Below are positions 25,161 through 34,430 of a stretch of 64,000 nt of DNA, one piece after another. This DNA comes from Pseudalkalibacillus sp052246725 (GTDB lineage Bacteria > Bacillota > Bacilli > Bacillales > Fictibacillaceae). The stretch lies in NCBI GenBank assembly GCA_052246725.1, contig JBQQCL010000013.1, one strand, 5' to 3'. Below the pieces are notes generated by a model, which was not told the origin of the DNA, ran no database searches, and saw nothing but the letters and a program-made list of their open reading frames with translations. How positions within the stretch are numbered: the stretch's first letter is position 1; each line of letters begins with the position of its first letter. A program made the translations under genes and the position numbers.

Positions 25161-26489
25161 TTAATTAAACTTGAAGGATTTGATGGATTTCAATAAAGCT
25201 TGTGCTGTTGTCGTCAAAGAGTCTGCCTGGTTATTGACTTCTACCATTGTGGCAAGCTGACCATCTGTAGTGGCAGATACCTGTTGCGTACGTTCTGCTG
25301 ATTCGCGTGCGATACGTGCCGTTTCCGTTGTAGAGGTGTGGACTTGCTCAGAGCTCGCAGAAATTTCTTCTACGGAAGCGGAAACGTCCTGGATTTGTCC
25401 GGCAACCTCTTCTATGATCGTTGCAATTATTTCAAAGGATTGTTCAGCGTCTCCGATCACCACTGTTCCAGTTTCGACTTCTTTTTTACCGCTGTTCATT
25501 ACCGAAACGGTTTGTTGGGTATGTGTCTGGATGCGTTTGACAAGTTCAGAGATTTGTGAAGCGGATTGCTCGGATTGTTCAGCAAGCTTTTGGACCTCTT
25601 TCGCTACGACGGCAAATCCTTTTCCGTGTTCACCTGCACGTGCGGCTTCTATCGCTGCATTCAGTGCCAGCAGGTTCGTCTGATTAGCAATCTCGGTTAT
25701 GACATTGACAATCTGATTGATTTCTTTTGATTGTATGCTGAGTTGTTGGATTTCTTCTGCTACATTGTCGGTGACTGAGTCGATCGCATCCATCTGCTGC
25801 CTTACTTTTACGATGAATGTCTTACCAGAGTCGACTTCAACTGTCGCTTTGTTGGACATTTCAGCAACCATTGAGGCGGATTCAGCAATCCGTTGTATTC
25901 CAGCGGTCATTTCATCCATGATCTGGGCTGTTTGTTCTGCTTCGCTCAACTGTGTGCCAGCCCCTGTTGCCACTTCTCGCAGCATCGTATTGATTTCCTG
26001 TGTGGAAGCACTTGTGAGCTGAACCTGATTGATGAATTGTTTTGATGTTTCCGCAACCTGATCACTATTGACCCGTACATCTTCAATAAGTGCCCGTAAG
26101 TTCCTGGTCATCTGATTGAATGCATTGGCAAGTTGTCCGAATTCATCCTTAGTTTGAAGATCAAGCTTCGTCCTTAAGTCGCCACTTGCAACTTTTTTCA
26201 TGGTACGAACCGTTTCATATAAAGGATTCAAAATCAGGAATCGGACGGCAAGCATGATCAGGAATGAAGTAACAATAAGGCTGACAATCGTATTGATTAC
26301 AAAAGCGACACTTGTAGAAAGATCATCAACCAGGCCTGAAATCAAGCCGTTGAGGACTGTAGATATAGGGATGCTGATGATCAAGCTGACGAGCAATACC
26401 AAAAATAGTTTAACGCCAACACTCTTCAACGACCGTAGAGAGTTGAAGGATGCATCCTTGTTCGTTATGGCTGAGCTTTTCGTGGACAT
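25161..26489 (-). CDS. Methyl-accepting chemotaxis protein without external sensor domain
   Basis: A 442-residue chemoreceptor. Two membrane helices near residues 24-45 and 60-85 are separated by only about 15 residues, so there is no periplasm-side ligand domain. A HAMP domain follows (NPLYETVRTMKKVASGDLRTKL) and a long coiled-coil signalling domain with the hairpin tip EIANQTNLLALNAAIEAARA, which docks CheW and CheA. It may sense membrane state or a cytoplasmic cue. GGAGG precedes the ATG at 26489 by eight bases. Confidence 0.92.
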   Translation of the reverse strand: MSTKSSAITNKDASFNSLRSLKSVGVKLFLVLLVSLIISIPISTVLNGLISGLVDDLSTSVAFVINTIVSLIVTSFLIMLAVRFLILNPLYETVRTMKKVASGDLRTKLDLQTKDEFGQLANAFNQMTRNLRALIEDVRVNSDQVAETSKQFINQVQLTSASTQEINTMLREVATGAGTQLSEAEQTAQIMDEMTAGIQRIAESASMVAEMSNKATVEVDSGKTFIVKVRQQMDAIDSVTDNVAEEIQQLSIQSKEINQIVNVITEIANQTNLLALNAAIEAARAGEHGKGFAVVAKEVQKLAEQSEQSASQISELVKRIQTHTQQTVSVMNSGKKEVETGTVVIGDAEQSFEIIATIIEEVAGQIQDVSASVEEISASSEQVHTSTTETARIARESAERTQQVSATTDGQLATMVEVNNQADSLTTTAQALLKSIKSFKFN

Positions 26490-26601
26490 TATATATGTTC
26501 CTCCATTCATATAGATAAGCCAAGTAATCTATATCTTATATCGGTAATTATCGGAAAACTTTGACTGTAAGCGCCATGTTTCCAAACAATTTATTTGAGA
26601 T

Positions 26602-26627
26602 TGAAACTTTTTCAGGTAGAAATCGAC
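26602..26627 (+). promoter_or_regulatory. ECF-type promoter of sigX
   Basis: TGAAAC (26602-26607), 16 bp, CGAC (26624-26627). This matches the TGAAAC/CGWC promoters read by Bacillus ECF sigma factors including sigma-X, so sigX probably drives its own gene. Confidence 0.8.
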
Positions 26628-26654
26628 TATTAATAGTAAGAGGGGGAGAAAGCC

Positions 26655-27203
26655 GTGGTGGAGCATATATTTAACCGGTTATATATGGACTATCACCAAT
26701 CGCTGTTTCAATTTCTTGTTTATTTGTTACGAGATCGAGATGCAGCAGAAGAACTCGTCCAAGACGTTTATATAAAAGTTATAAACTCCTATGACAAGTT
26801 CAAAGGGGATAGCAGTGAAAAAACATGGTTATTTTCAATCGCACGAAATGTAGCGATCGATTATATAAGAAAACAAAAGAGACAGAGAAAAACGATCATA
26901 GGGTCATTTGACGTAGAAGAAAGAGAAAATCAACTGATCCATCCTGATAAATTACCAGATGAAATCCTTGAACAGAATGAATCTTTCAAACAAATGTATG
27001 AGGCTTTATCACAATGTAAAGAGGAGCATCGTCAGTTGATATTACTACGATATATCCATGGTTTTAGTATAAAAGAATCGGCAGCGATCATGGGTTGGTC
27101 TGAAGGAAAAGTCAAAACTGTACAGCACAGGACACTTAAAACGTTGAAAAGCATTCTTGAGGACAGCAAGAAGGAGGAAGAATTGTCAAATGGGACAGTC
27201 TAA
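26655..27203 (+). CDS. sigX: ECF sigma factor SigX
   Basis: A 182-residue ECF sigma factor closely resembling B. subtilis SigX: YHQSLFQFLVYLLRDRDAAEELVQDVYIKVINSY in region 2, KTWLFSIARNVAIDYIRKQ for -10 recognition, and region 4 with GFSIKESAAIMGWSEGKVKTVQHR. SigX regulates cell-envelope charge and resistance to cationic peptides in the model species. The start is GTG with GGGGGAG upstream. The anti-sigma gene overlaps its 3' end by 14 bp. Confidence 0.93.
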   Translation: MVEHIFNRLYMDYHQSLFQFLVYLLRDRDAAEELVQDVYIKVINSYDKFKGDSSEKTWLFSIARNVAIDYIRKQKRQRKTIIGSFDVEERENQLIHPDKLPDEILEQNESFKQMYEALSQCKEEHRQLILLRYIHGFSIKESAAIMGWSEGKVKTVQHRTLKTLKSILEDSKKEEELSNGTV

Positions 27204-28440
27204 TTGGAACGAAGAAAAGATCATTCAAACACTTCGTGATTTTCCTGTAGTGGAGGATCGACAGACGAAAGAAGAGTTGTTTGAAAAGATCGAAAGTCGA
27301 ATTGAAACAAAAAAAACGAAACGGAAGTCCTTTAAATTCATGCCGATACTTGCTGCTGCCTGTGTCCTGCTCATCGCTGCCATCATTTCACCTGCTGTAC
27401 TGAAGGAAACCGTTTTTAAAACTCCAGGCAGTGAAATGAACCACAGTTCAAAGGGTTCTTCGGAAATAGAGAAGGCAACTCCTTTGATACAAAAGAAAAC
27501 ACCAGAAGAATCCATTCCACCAGCTGCTGACCCAGAAGAGGGGGAAGCACAGCCGGCAGAACAGCAGCCTGCAGAGAGTAAAATCGAACCGAAAGCGTAT
27601 GAAAGTAATAACGTCACCTATCATTCAGCGGCAGTCGAAGTGCCTGAGGATAAACAGGCGATCACAGTCTATTATACGGATGAAGGGGCTGAGAACGTAG
27701 TGCCCGTCAGTTATATTGCGGATAAAGGATTGCCGAAAATCGAAGCGTTACGTGAGGCATTCCAAAAGATTGATACTGAGGAAATGGGTTTATTTGCAAC
27801 AGAATTCCACAAGGGTGACAGAGTCAAAGTTTCAGATGATCCAGAAAAGAATGAGCTCATCCTTGATATCGAACCGGGGACCATCCAGGGAACAACAGGT
27901 GAACGAATGTTTATGGATACGGTTGACCATACCGCCTATAGTCTAGGGTATAAGCAGGTGATGTTCAGAACCAATGGAGAGCCAGGCTACGAGTTTTCCC
28001 ACTTCGGGCCTATAGAAGAAGTTGATATCAAAGGTCCAGAAAAAGGATTCAGTACTTTGGTTACAAAAAAAGGAACCCTGGTGCTTGGTGAAAGGATCAA
28101 AGCGAATGACTCTCAAGAACCGACATCGTTAGAAGGAATTGTGAGATCAATGAAAATGGATACCAGTGGCTTTGGAGATGAAGAAGCGATACAACCTAAC
28201 ATTTTCATAAAACAAATTAGTGAAAAGGAAAAGATGGCAATAGTCGAACTTGTTGAAGGATCAAGGCTTGAAAATAACATAATGTACATGGCAATGATTG
28301 AATCCATTTTGTTAACAGCACATCAGTTTGGATATGAACAAGTCTATTTCTTTGGTTCAAACGTACAGGAGGTAGGACCGTATAATTTAACTGAGCCACT
28401 CCCTGTCCTGAAAGCTCCGAATGTCATATCGCATCAATAA
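27190..28440 (+). CDS. rsiX: Anti-sigma-X factor RsiX
   Basis: A 416-residue membrane protein. An N-terminal cytoplasmic part of about 50 residues, which would hold sigma-X, is followed by one membrane helix (FMPILAAACVLLIAAIISP), a low-complexity Glu/Pro/Ala linker (about residues 95-135) and an external region with two GerMN-like repeats (PKIEALREAFQ and the late MAMIESILLTAHQFGYEQVYF). ATG 27190 has AAGGAGG upstream and overlaps sigX, as usual for sigma/anti-sigma pairs. A terminator follows. Confidence 0.9.
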   Translation: MGQSNWNEEKIIQTLRDFPVVEDRQTKEELFEKIESRIETKKTKRKSFKFMPILAAACVLLIAAIISPAVLKETVFKTPGSEMNHSSKGSSEIEKATPLIQKKTPEESIPPAADPEEGEAQPAEQQPAESKIEPKAYESNNVTYHSAAVEVPEDKQAITVYYTDEGAENVVPVSYIADKGLPKIEALREAFQKIDTEEMGLFATEFHKGDRVKVSDDPEKNELILDIEPGTIQGTTGERMFMDTVDHTAYSLGYKQVMFRTNGEPGYEFSHFGPIEEVDIKGPEKGFSTLVTKKGTLVLGERIKANDSQEPTSLEGIVRSMKMDTSGFGDEEAIQPNIFIKQISEKEKMAIVELVEGSRLENNIMYMAMIESILLTAHQFGYEQVYFFGSNVQEVGPYNLTEPLPVLKAPNVISHQ

Positions 28441-28467
28441 AAAGCTGCCAACTGTGGCAGCTTTTTT
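28441..28467 (+). terminator. Terminator of sigX-rsiX
   Basis: AAAGCTGCCA-ACTG-TGGCAGCTTTTTT: a perfect 9-10 bp stem followed by T residues, directly after the stop codon. Confidence 0.95.
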
Positions 28468-28583
28468 CTCGCTGCGGGGTCTCGCCTGGCTCGCTTTTCC
28501 CACAGGAGTGTCGTAAATTTTGCTTAAAATCAACAAAGTTTTTTAACAAAGCATTGTCCGTTATCCCCCTAACCCTACATAAT

Positions 28584-28612
28584 CAAAAAGAGTGACCCAT
28601 CAGCGGTCACTC
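28584..28612 (-). terminator. Terminator of motAB
   Basis: On the minus strand GAGTGACC pairs with GGTCACTC and is followed by TTTTTGATT. It lies about 105 bases beyond motB; a repeat element (28622-28707) sits between the stop codon and this terminator, as if inserted there. Confidence 0.78.
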
Positions 28613-28621
28613 CTTTCATAC

Positions 28622-28707
28622 TTAAAGAAAGTATAAAATACTTTCTTTAGTATAAGGGCAACTAAGGCTCGACCTACAAAAGGCTTGGCCTCGCCAAGTT
28701 TTCTTTA
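28622..28707. repeat. TTAAAGAAA-ended short repeat, copy 1
   Basis: An 86-bp element from TTAAAGAAAGTATAAAA to AAGTTTTCTTTA. It contains two hairpins, AAAGAAAGTATA against the following TACTTTCTTT, and CTTGG-CCTC-GCCAAG. It differs at about two positions from the copy at 49052-49138. Seven family members occur in the window. Confidence 0.85.
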
Positions 28708-28716
28708 TCTGAAACT

Positions 28717-29475
28717 CTATTCCTTGTACGGCAAGATCTTCACTTCTACTCGTCTGTTCTTCGCTCGTCCTTCAGGTGTGTCGTTTGAGGCGACAGGTTG
28801 AAACTCCCCATAACCCGTTTGACTGAACTTCGTAGGATCGAGGTTTTCGTTTTGAAGCAACAGTTGCATGAAATTGATGGAACGCTGTGCGCTTAACTCC
28901 CAATTCGAGCTGAATTCATTATTTTTTATCGGTACATTATCCGTGTGGCCCGCGATGACGATTTGTCTCGGGGGGTCTGTTACGAGCAACTGGGAGATCT
29001 CTTTTGCAAGTCCCACAGCTCCTTCTTTAATGTAAGCACTACCTGAATCAAATAGTGCATTATCCAATATTGTTATAATCAATCCGCTCTCCGTAAGCGT
29101 CGTTTTCAAACTTTTATTCAAGTTGTTATCGTCAATATAGCCATCGATTTTCTCTTTAATTTCTTTCAACTGTAATTGATCGAGATCGCCATCCTTTTTT
29201 TCGCGATCATCCGTAGGTACAAGAGCATTCTCACTTGTCGGTATCGATGTCTGTTCAACAATGCTTACAGGGCTTGTATAATCCAAGGGACCAGTTCCGC
29301 CATTCAGTGCAGACTTGAAAGAGTTCGCCATGTTCTCGAACTTTGCAGCATCAACAGTACTTACTGCAAACAGGACAATGAACAACGCCAGAAGCAGGGT
29401 CAGCATATCTGCATAAGGGATTAGCCAGGTTTCATCAATGTGCTCTTCCTTTTTCTTTTGGCGGGTTTTAAGCAT
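28717..29475 (-). CDS. motB: Flagellar motor stator protein MotB
   Basis: A 252-residue stator subunit. One membrane helix near residues 24-45 contains the ion-binding aspartate in IPYADMLTLLLALFIVLF. The C-terminal OmpA-like peptidoglycan-binding domain has GHTDNVPIKNNEFSSNWELS and RRVEVKI. ATG 29475 has GGAGAGGGG upstream and overlaps motA by 8 bp. Together with MotA it forms the ion channel that powers flagella; whether protons or sodium are used is not decided by the motifs seen. Confidence 0.95.
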   Translation of the reverse strand: MLKTRQKKKEEHIDETWLIPYADMLTLLLALFIVLFAVSTVDAAKFENMANSFKSALNGGTGPLDYTSPVSIVEQTSIPTSENALVPTDDREKKDGDLDQLQLKEIKEKIDGYIDDNNLNKSLKTTLTESGLIITILDNALFDSGSAYIKEGAVGLAKEISQLLVTDPPRQIVIAGHTDNVPIKNNEFSSNWELSAQRSINFMQLLLQNENLDPTKFSQTGYGEFQPVASNDTPEGRAKNRRVEVKILPYKE

Positions 29476-30268
29476 TAAGCCCCTCTCCTTCCTGGACAAC
29501 AGGAGTTTCTTGATTTCGCTGATTAGCAGGGACATAGATTTTCAGCTTTTCTTCTATGACACGAGGGGAAGCCCCGTCTTGAATTGATAAAATTCCTTCA
29601 ACCATGACTTGTTTCACCATTACTTCTTGCTTTGATTTCCGTTTCAACTTGTTTGCGAAAGGGTGCCATAGCACGTATCCTGTGAAAATACCGAATAGCG
29701 TAGCAATGAACGCTGCAGCGATGGCTTTTCCTAATGCATCGATATCCTGCAGGTTCCCTAAAGCAGCAATAAGTCCGACTACTGCTCCAAGGACACCTAA
29801 TGTAGGGGCATAAGTGCCAGCCTGTGTGAAGATGGCTGCTGAGCTTTCATGCCGCTCTTCCATAGCAGCAAGATCCTCGACCATGACATCACGAATGAAT
29901 TCGGGCGTCTGACCGTCAATCACCATCTTCATGCCGTTTTTTAGAAATGGATCGTCAATGTCGTCTGCATGAGTCTCCAATGCAAGGAGTCCTTCCTTTC
30001 TTGCAATGGTAGCCCAATCCGCAAAGATCGGGACTAATTCTTCGACTGTCGTCATTTTTTTATCCGTAAACAAAATCTTCAAGAGCTTAGGAATTTTTTT
30101 TATTTCATTCAAAGGGAAGGCAATGAGTATCGAAGCGGCCGTTCCTGCAAAGATAATCAGTAGCGCAGCGGGATTGAAAAGAGCAACAGGGTTCACCCCT
30201 TTTAAAAACATCCCTACCCCGATGGCAATGACCCCAAGAATGATTCCGATCACTGAAGCTTTATCCAT
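29468..30268 (-). CDS. motA: Flagellar motor stator protein MotA
   Basis: A 266-residue protein with four membrane helices. VEELVPIFADWATIARKEGLLALE marks the cytoplasmic loop with charged residues that press on the rotor, and APTLGVLGAVVGLIAALGN plus AIAAAFIATLFGIFTGYVLWHPFANKLK mark helices 3 and 4 lining the channel. It is the first gene of motAB. GAGGATGAG precedes the start. Confidence 0.96.
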   Translation of the reverse strand: MDKASVIGIILGVIAIGVGMFLKGVNPVALFNPAALLIIFAGTAASILIAFPLNEIKKIPKLLKILFTDKKMTTVEELVPIFADWATIARKEGLLALETHADDIDDPFLKNGMKMVIDGQTPEFIRDVMVEDLAAMEERHESSAAIFTQAGTYAPTLGVLGAVVGLIAALGNLQDIDALGKAIAAAFIATLFGIFTGYVLWHPFANKLKRKSKQEVMVKQVMVEGILSIQDGASPRVIEEKLKIYVPANQRNQETPVVQEGEGLNA

Positions 30269-30329
30269 AAGAAGCTCATCCTCACTTTAAAATTTCTATC
30301 AAAATCCGCCCAATTGTCTAAGAGAAAAA

Positions 30330-30354
30330 ACGATATTGTTATGGTTAATATCGT
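30330..30354. promoter_or_regulatory. Perfect dyad between motA and the glutamate dehydrogenase gene
   Basis: ACGATATT-N9-AATATCGT, an 8-bp perfect inverted repeat in the divergent intergenic region. There is no T run for a terminator, so an operator is possible, but I cannot name a regulator. Confidence 0.35.
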
Positions 30355-30532
30355 CAACTTTCCTATATTTGTTTAATAGGAATTTGGAATCAATAGAGCG
30401 TGGAAATTTAAAGAGACATCATCAATGTAAATCCAGAAGGATGAGTAGAAGTATTGTAAAACGGGACATACTAAGACCACAAATGGTAAAAAGAGGTCTG
30501 TATAAATGCGGGCAGTAATGGAGGTTGTATAA

Positions 30533-31900
30533 ATGGGAGCAAACAATAAACAAGCCGAGGAGCACGTTGCAAAAGAACTAGCAGGAACAGTAAAGCCGGA
30601 AATGCCTGCAAAAGAGGAGAGGGACGGTGAGGAAATCACCAACCCTTATCATATTGTCCAACGCTTGATCGAACGTGCATGTGAAACCCTTGAGCTTCAA
30701 GAAGGGGTTTATGATATTTTAAAGAAACCGAAAAGAATCATGAAAGTGTCTATCCCTGTGAGGCGGGATGACGGAGACGTCGTCAATTATACGGGTATGC
30801 GCTCTCAGCATACCGATATCCTCGGACCAACTAAAGGAGGGGTCCGTTTTCACCCTAACGTAAATGAAGATGAGGTCATTGCGCTATCGATGTGGATGAC
30901 CTTGAAAACAGCGATTGTCGGTATTCCCTTCGGCGGTGGAAAAGGAGGAATCATCGTTAATCCGGAAGACATGTCAGAACGTGAAATTGAAGAGCTGAGC
31001 CGCGGATTCATTCGCGAGCTTGAACCGATCATGGGTCCGGAGAAAGACATCCCAGCTCCCGATGTCAATACAAGTCCGCAAATCATGGGGTGGATGCTTG
31101 ATGAATTCGATCGTTTAAGAGGGCATAATGTACCAGGATTTATCACAGGAAAACCTTTGATCATTGGTGGATCGGAAGGGCGGATTGAAGCGACAGGCCG
31201 AGGTGTCGTCATCACCATACAAGAGGCTGCAAAAAGGTTGAACCTGGACCTCTCTGGAATGAAGGCAGCTATACAAGGTTTTGGAAACGTCGGCTCGATC
31301 ACCGCGAAATTTTTGGCTGAGGCAGGAGTGAAAGTTATTGCAGTGACTGATGCGAAAGGCGGGGCATTGAACGAAAATGGTCTTGATATCCCTGGATTGA
31401 TCGCGTACATGGAAGACCATAAGACCGTCAAAGGCTTTTCAGACAGTAAAGACATTTCAAATCAAGATTTATTTGGTTTGGACTGCGACATTCTCATTCC
31501 TGCCGCATTAGAAAATCAAATCACTGGAGATAATGCAGGAGATATCAAAGCAAAAATCGTAGCAGAAGCTGCAAACGGGCCGACTACACCAGAAGGGACT
31601 CAAATTTTAGAGGACAATGGTGTTTTTATCATACCTGATATCTTGTGTAATTCCGGCGGCGTTACGGTATCATATTTTGAATGGGTACAGAATGCCATGC
31701 ACTATGCTTGGAAAGAGGAAGAGGTATTGGAAAAGCTAGAAGAAAAAATGACAGCCGCATTTAAAGCCGTGTACGAGATAAAGGAAGCAAAACAGGTGAA
31801 GATGAGAGAAGCGGCTTATCTGGTGGGTGTCGGGCGATTGGCTCAAGCGATGAAAGCACGAGGCTGGATCAAGAATTGGGAGATGCCGGTCGATTGTTGA
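30533..31900 (+). CDS. gudB: NAD-type glutamate dehydrogenase
   Basis: A 455-residue glutamate dehydrogenase of the RocG/GudB type, converting glutamate to 2-oxoglutarate and ammonia. GGVRFHPNV, the catalytic lysine region PFGGGKGGIIVNP, the dinucleotide-binding AIQGFGNVGSITAKFLAE and EAANGPTTPEG are intact. The N-terminus is about 30 residues longer than in B. subtilis, with a charged leader, but GGAGG is well placed before ATG 30533. I favour GudB over RocG only because no arginine-use genes surround it; the assignment is uncertain. Confidence 0.9.
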   Translation: MGANNKQAEEHVAKELAGTVKPEMPAKEERDGEEITNPYHIVQRLIERACETLELQEGVYDILKKPKRIMKVSIPVRRDDGDVVNYTGMRSQHTDILGPTKGGVRFHPNVNEDEVIALSMWMTLKTAIVGIPFGGGKGGIIVNPEDMSEREIEELSRGFIRELEPIMGPEKDIPAPDVNTSPQIMGWMLDEFDRLRGHNVPGFITGKPLIIGGSEGRIEATGRGVVITIQEAAKRLNLDLSGMKAAIQGFGNVGSITAKFLAEAGVKVIAVTDAKGGALNENGLDIPGLIAYMEDHKTVKGFSDSKDISNQDLFGLDCDILIPAALENQITGDNAGDIKAKIVAEAANGPTTPEGTQILEDNGVFIIPDILCNSGGVTVSYFEWVQNAMHYAWKEEEVLEKLEEKMTAAFKAVYEIKEAKQVKMREAAYLVGVGRLAQAMKARGWIKNWEMPVDC

Positions 31901-32051
31901 CTTAAGATTTTTTTTACCGTCTAATATCTGTTGAAATAAAAGAAATCACGAGAAATACTGACAAGCTTCTCCATCCCTCAATAGACCTAATTCGGGCGGA
32001 TGGCTACTATAGTCCGCTTACTTATTTCGATTATTTTCGTAGGATATATCA

Positions 32052-32098
32052 AAAAAAGAGTGACTTGGAAGCTCCAGCCTCACTAAGTCACTCTTTTG
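32052..32098. terminator. Bidirectional terminator between glutamate dehydrogenase and ltaS
   Basis: AAAGAGTGACTT pairs with AAGTCACTCTTT around a 19-base loop, with A and T runs outside. It serves both convergent genes; the ltaS stop codon lies inside the stem. Confidence 0.9.
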
Positions 32099-33929
32099 CA
32101 TACTTTGTAAACCGCAGCAGGTCACCGTAGATCAAACCATCAGATAATTCAAGCTCAATCAGTTTTTCTCTCGCTTCTGAACAGGATTCACGTACCACTA
32201 CTTTTCCGGACTTACGGTCGTAACACATATCCGAAGTATAGACGTACTTATCGGTTACAATGCTGCGGTCACGTAGAACTGCGAAGTTTTTATGGTCTTC
32301 TGATAAGAGATCTGTACCGAATTGGATTCCTTTATTTTCAATACCGAGCAGATTCAGGATCGTCGGTTTAAGATCAATCTGCCCAGAAACGTTCGAAATG
32401 GTTTTCCCCTCTTGACCAGGAATATGGATGATCAGAGGAACACGTTGTAACTGGACATTATCATAAGGTGTGATTTCTTTATTGAATACCTGGGCCATCG
32501 CATTGTTATGCTGTTCGGATATACCATAATGGTCCCCGTAAATGATAATGATCGAATCCTCATACAGACCCTCATTTTTCAATTGTTGCACGAAATTTTT
32601 AATCGCCTCATCCGTATAGCGGACAGTGACAGGGTAACGATCAACGATAGGATCTCCCGTATCGAAAGTGGGGATCATTTGATCTTCTTCACTGAATTTG
32701 AATGGATGATGGTTTGTCAATGTGATGAATTTAGCATAAAACGGCTGTGGAAGATCCTTTACATATTTCATCGATTGGTCGAAGAAAGGCTCATCCTTCA
32801 ATCCGTAATTGATTTTGTTCGTTTCATCAATCGAATAATACTGTTCTGCATAGAATTGATCATAACCTAAGGACTGATACATGATGTCCCTATTCCAGAA
32901 GCTTTTATTGTTTCCATGAAAGACAGTGCTGAAATAGCCATGTTTCTTGATGATTTCAGGTGTTGCATAATATTCATTCAATGCATGTGTTTGGAAGACA
33001 GCTCCTCTTGGCAAAGGATACAAAGAGTTTTCAATCAGAAACTCAGAATCAGATGTTTTTCCTTGACCGGTTTGGTGATAAAAGTTGTTAAAGTAATAAC
33101 TATCCTGGATGAATTCATTGAGGAAAGGTGTAATTTCCTTCCCGTTGATTTCTCTTCCAATCACAAACTGCTGGGTTGATTCCATTGAAATCATTATGAT
33201 GTTCTTGCCTTCAGCAATCCCATGCAAATCTTCATTCGGCTCTACTGATTTATGCGCTGTATACTGATTGACCTCCACGATATCCACGTTATCCGCTAAA
33301 GCCTTCTGAGCAGATGTTTTAGACTGCAAAACGAGGTCGTACAGATGGTAATTGTAAGTACCAAGGTTTTTTACAAGCAGTTCCCGATCAAATGTCCGTG
33401 TCAGTAATTCCGGTCTTTCAGATTCTGCAAGACCAAGATTGACAGCTAGGATCACAACAGCGGTTATCAGTAATTTATACAGGGTGGCTTTCGGATAAGC
33501 TGTTTGCTTTAGGTGGCCGCGCTTGTATAAGAAGTGCAAGAGAATGAGGTCGGCAAAAAAGATAATGTCATACCAATAGGTTTGTGCAATGACACTGTTT
33601 CCGATGTCCCCGACGTTATTCGTCTGGAATAAAACAGGGACAGTGATGAAATCATTGAAAAACCGATAATACAATGTATTGGCATACAGGATGATTGAAA
33701 ATGAAGCTGCAATGATCAAGGTGACTCGATTACGCAGGCGGGTTGGGAAGAGAAAGACAAGTGCTAAAGAAAAAAGCACAGAACTAAGAGGATTGATTAC
33801 CAGGATCAATTCTTGTACCCAATTGCTCGTCTCTAGGTTGAAGCATATTTTATAAACGAAATAGGTTTTGATCCACAGCAGAAATGCTGTAATGATCACG
33901 CTATCGTAATTTTTGATTCGCTCTTTCAT
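32088..33929 (-). CDS. ltaS: Lipoteichoic acid synthase family protein
   Basis: A 613-residue membrane phosphotransferase that polymerises glycerol phosphate onto a lipid anchor outside the cell. Five N-terminal membrane helices (to about residue 170) precede the external sulfatase-fold domain. The catalytic threonine lies in HQTGQGKTSDSEFL, the manganese site residues in MISMESTQQF, FWNRD and IIYGDHYG. Bacillus species have several paralogues (LtaS, YfnI, YqgS, YvgJ); I cannot tell which this is. AGGAGG precedes the start. Confidence 0.92.
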   Translation of the reverse strand: MKERIKNYDSVIITAFLLWIKTYFVYKICFNLETSNWVQELILVINPLSSVLFSLALVFLFPTRLRNRVTLIIAASFSIILYANTLYYRFFNDFITVPVLFQTNNVGDIGNSVIAQTYWYDIIFFADLILLHFLYKRGHLKQTAYPKATLYKLLITAVVILAVNLGLAESERPELLTRTFDRELLVKNLGTYNYHLYDLVLQSKTSAQKALADNVDIVEVNQYTAHKSVEPNEDLHGIAEGKNIIMISMESTQQFVIGREINGKEITPFLNEFIQDSYYFNNFYHQTGQGKTSDSEFLIENSLYPLPRGAVFQTHALNEYYATPEIIKKHGYFSTVFHGNNKSFWNRDIMYQSLGYDQFYAEQYYSIDETNKINYGLKDEPFFDQSMKYVKDLPQPFYAKFITLTNHHPFKFSEEDQMIPTFDTGDPIVDRYPVTVRYTDEAIKNFVQQLKNEGLYEDSIIIIYGDHYGISEQHNNAMAQVFNKEITPYDNVQLQRVPLIIHIPGQEGKTISNVSGQIDLKPTILNLLGIENKGIQFGTDLLSEDHKNFAVLRDRSIVTDKYVYTSDMCYDRKSGKVVVRESCSEAREKLIELELSDGLIYGDLLRFTKYAKE

Positions 33930-34113
33930 AATTGCAACCTCCTAGTTGACACAAGCGCACACTGTTGCATAATCCATACCTCTTTTATAGACGAGCAAAT
34001 GAACAGAAAGTTCCGTATTTCTTTTAAATGGCGTTCATTCCGAATCTTCATAATAACAAATTTTGTTAATTTATTAAAGTTATAGGTCCCGCAAAACTCT
34101 TCCTCATTTACTA

Positions 34114-34142
34114 TTGCCATTTATCGTGAAGATGACTATAAT
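34114..34142 (+). promoter_or_regulatory. Promoter of the argS leader
   Basis: TTGCCA (34114-34119), 17 bp, TATAAT (34137-34142). Transcription should begin near 34149, just before stem I of the T-box. Confidence 0.85.
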
Positions 34143-34148
34143 AAGAAA

Positions 34149-34392
34149 AAATTAACAACGAACTTTCTTGAAGAGGAGAGTAGATATCAGGTGATCCTGA
34201 AAGCGAACTGGAGTTGGTGGAAGTCCAGTATAGCCTGTTATTGAACCGCACCTCGGAAAAGCTTTTTTGAAAGCGAGTAGGAAAAGCCGCCGCCCTGCGT
34301 TATGGGGACAAAGTTGGTTCTTAATGTGGAACAAGCAGAGTGGTACCGCGGGATAATCTCGTCTCTCATTTAATGAGAGGCGTTTTTTTTAT
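34149..34392 (+). promoter_or_regulatory. T-box riboswitch, arginine specifier
   Basis: The leader has a stem I region starting AAGAGGAGAGTAGA, the T-box bulge sequence AGAGTGGTACCGCGG around 34338-34352, and a terminator CGTCTCTC-N7-GAGAGGCG followed by eight T (34360-34390). The specifier loop on the 3' side of stem I reads GAAC-CGC-A, with CGC (34247-34249) an arginine codon followed by the usual purine. Uncharged tRNA-Arg should stabilise the antiterminator and allow argS expression. Confidence 0.93.
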
Positions 34393-34430
34393 TGAATGAG
34401 CCTTAATTGAAAAAGAAGGAGTGAATGGCC

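Noticed and set aside
30336..30518. 60-codon frame before the glutamate dehydrogenase gene
   Set aside because: There is no ribosome site, and the composition is unlike a protein. It overlaps the likely promoter and leader.
33926..34120. 64-codon minus-strand frame upstream of ltaS
   Set aside because: It is AT-rich intergenic DNA between divergent promoters, and no ribosome site precedes it.
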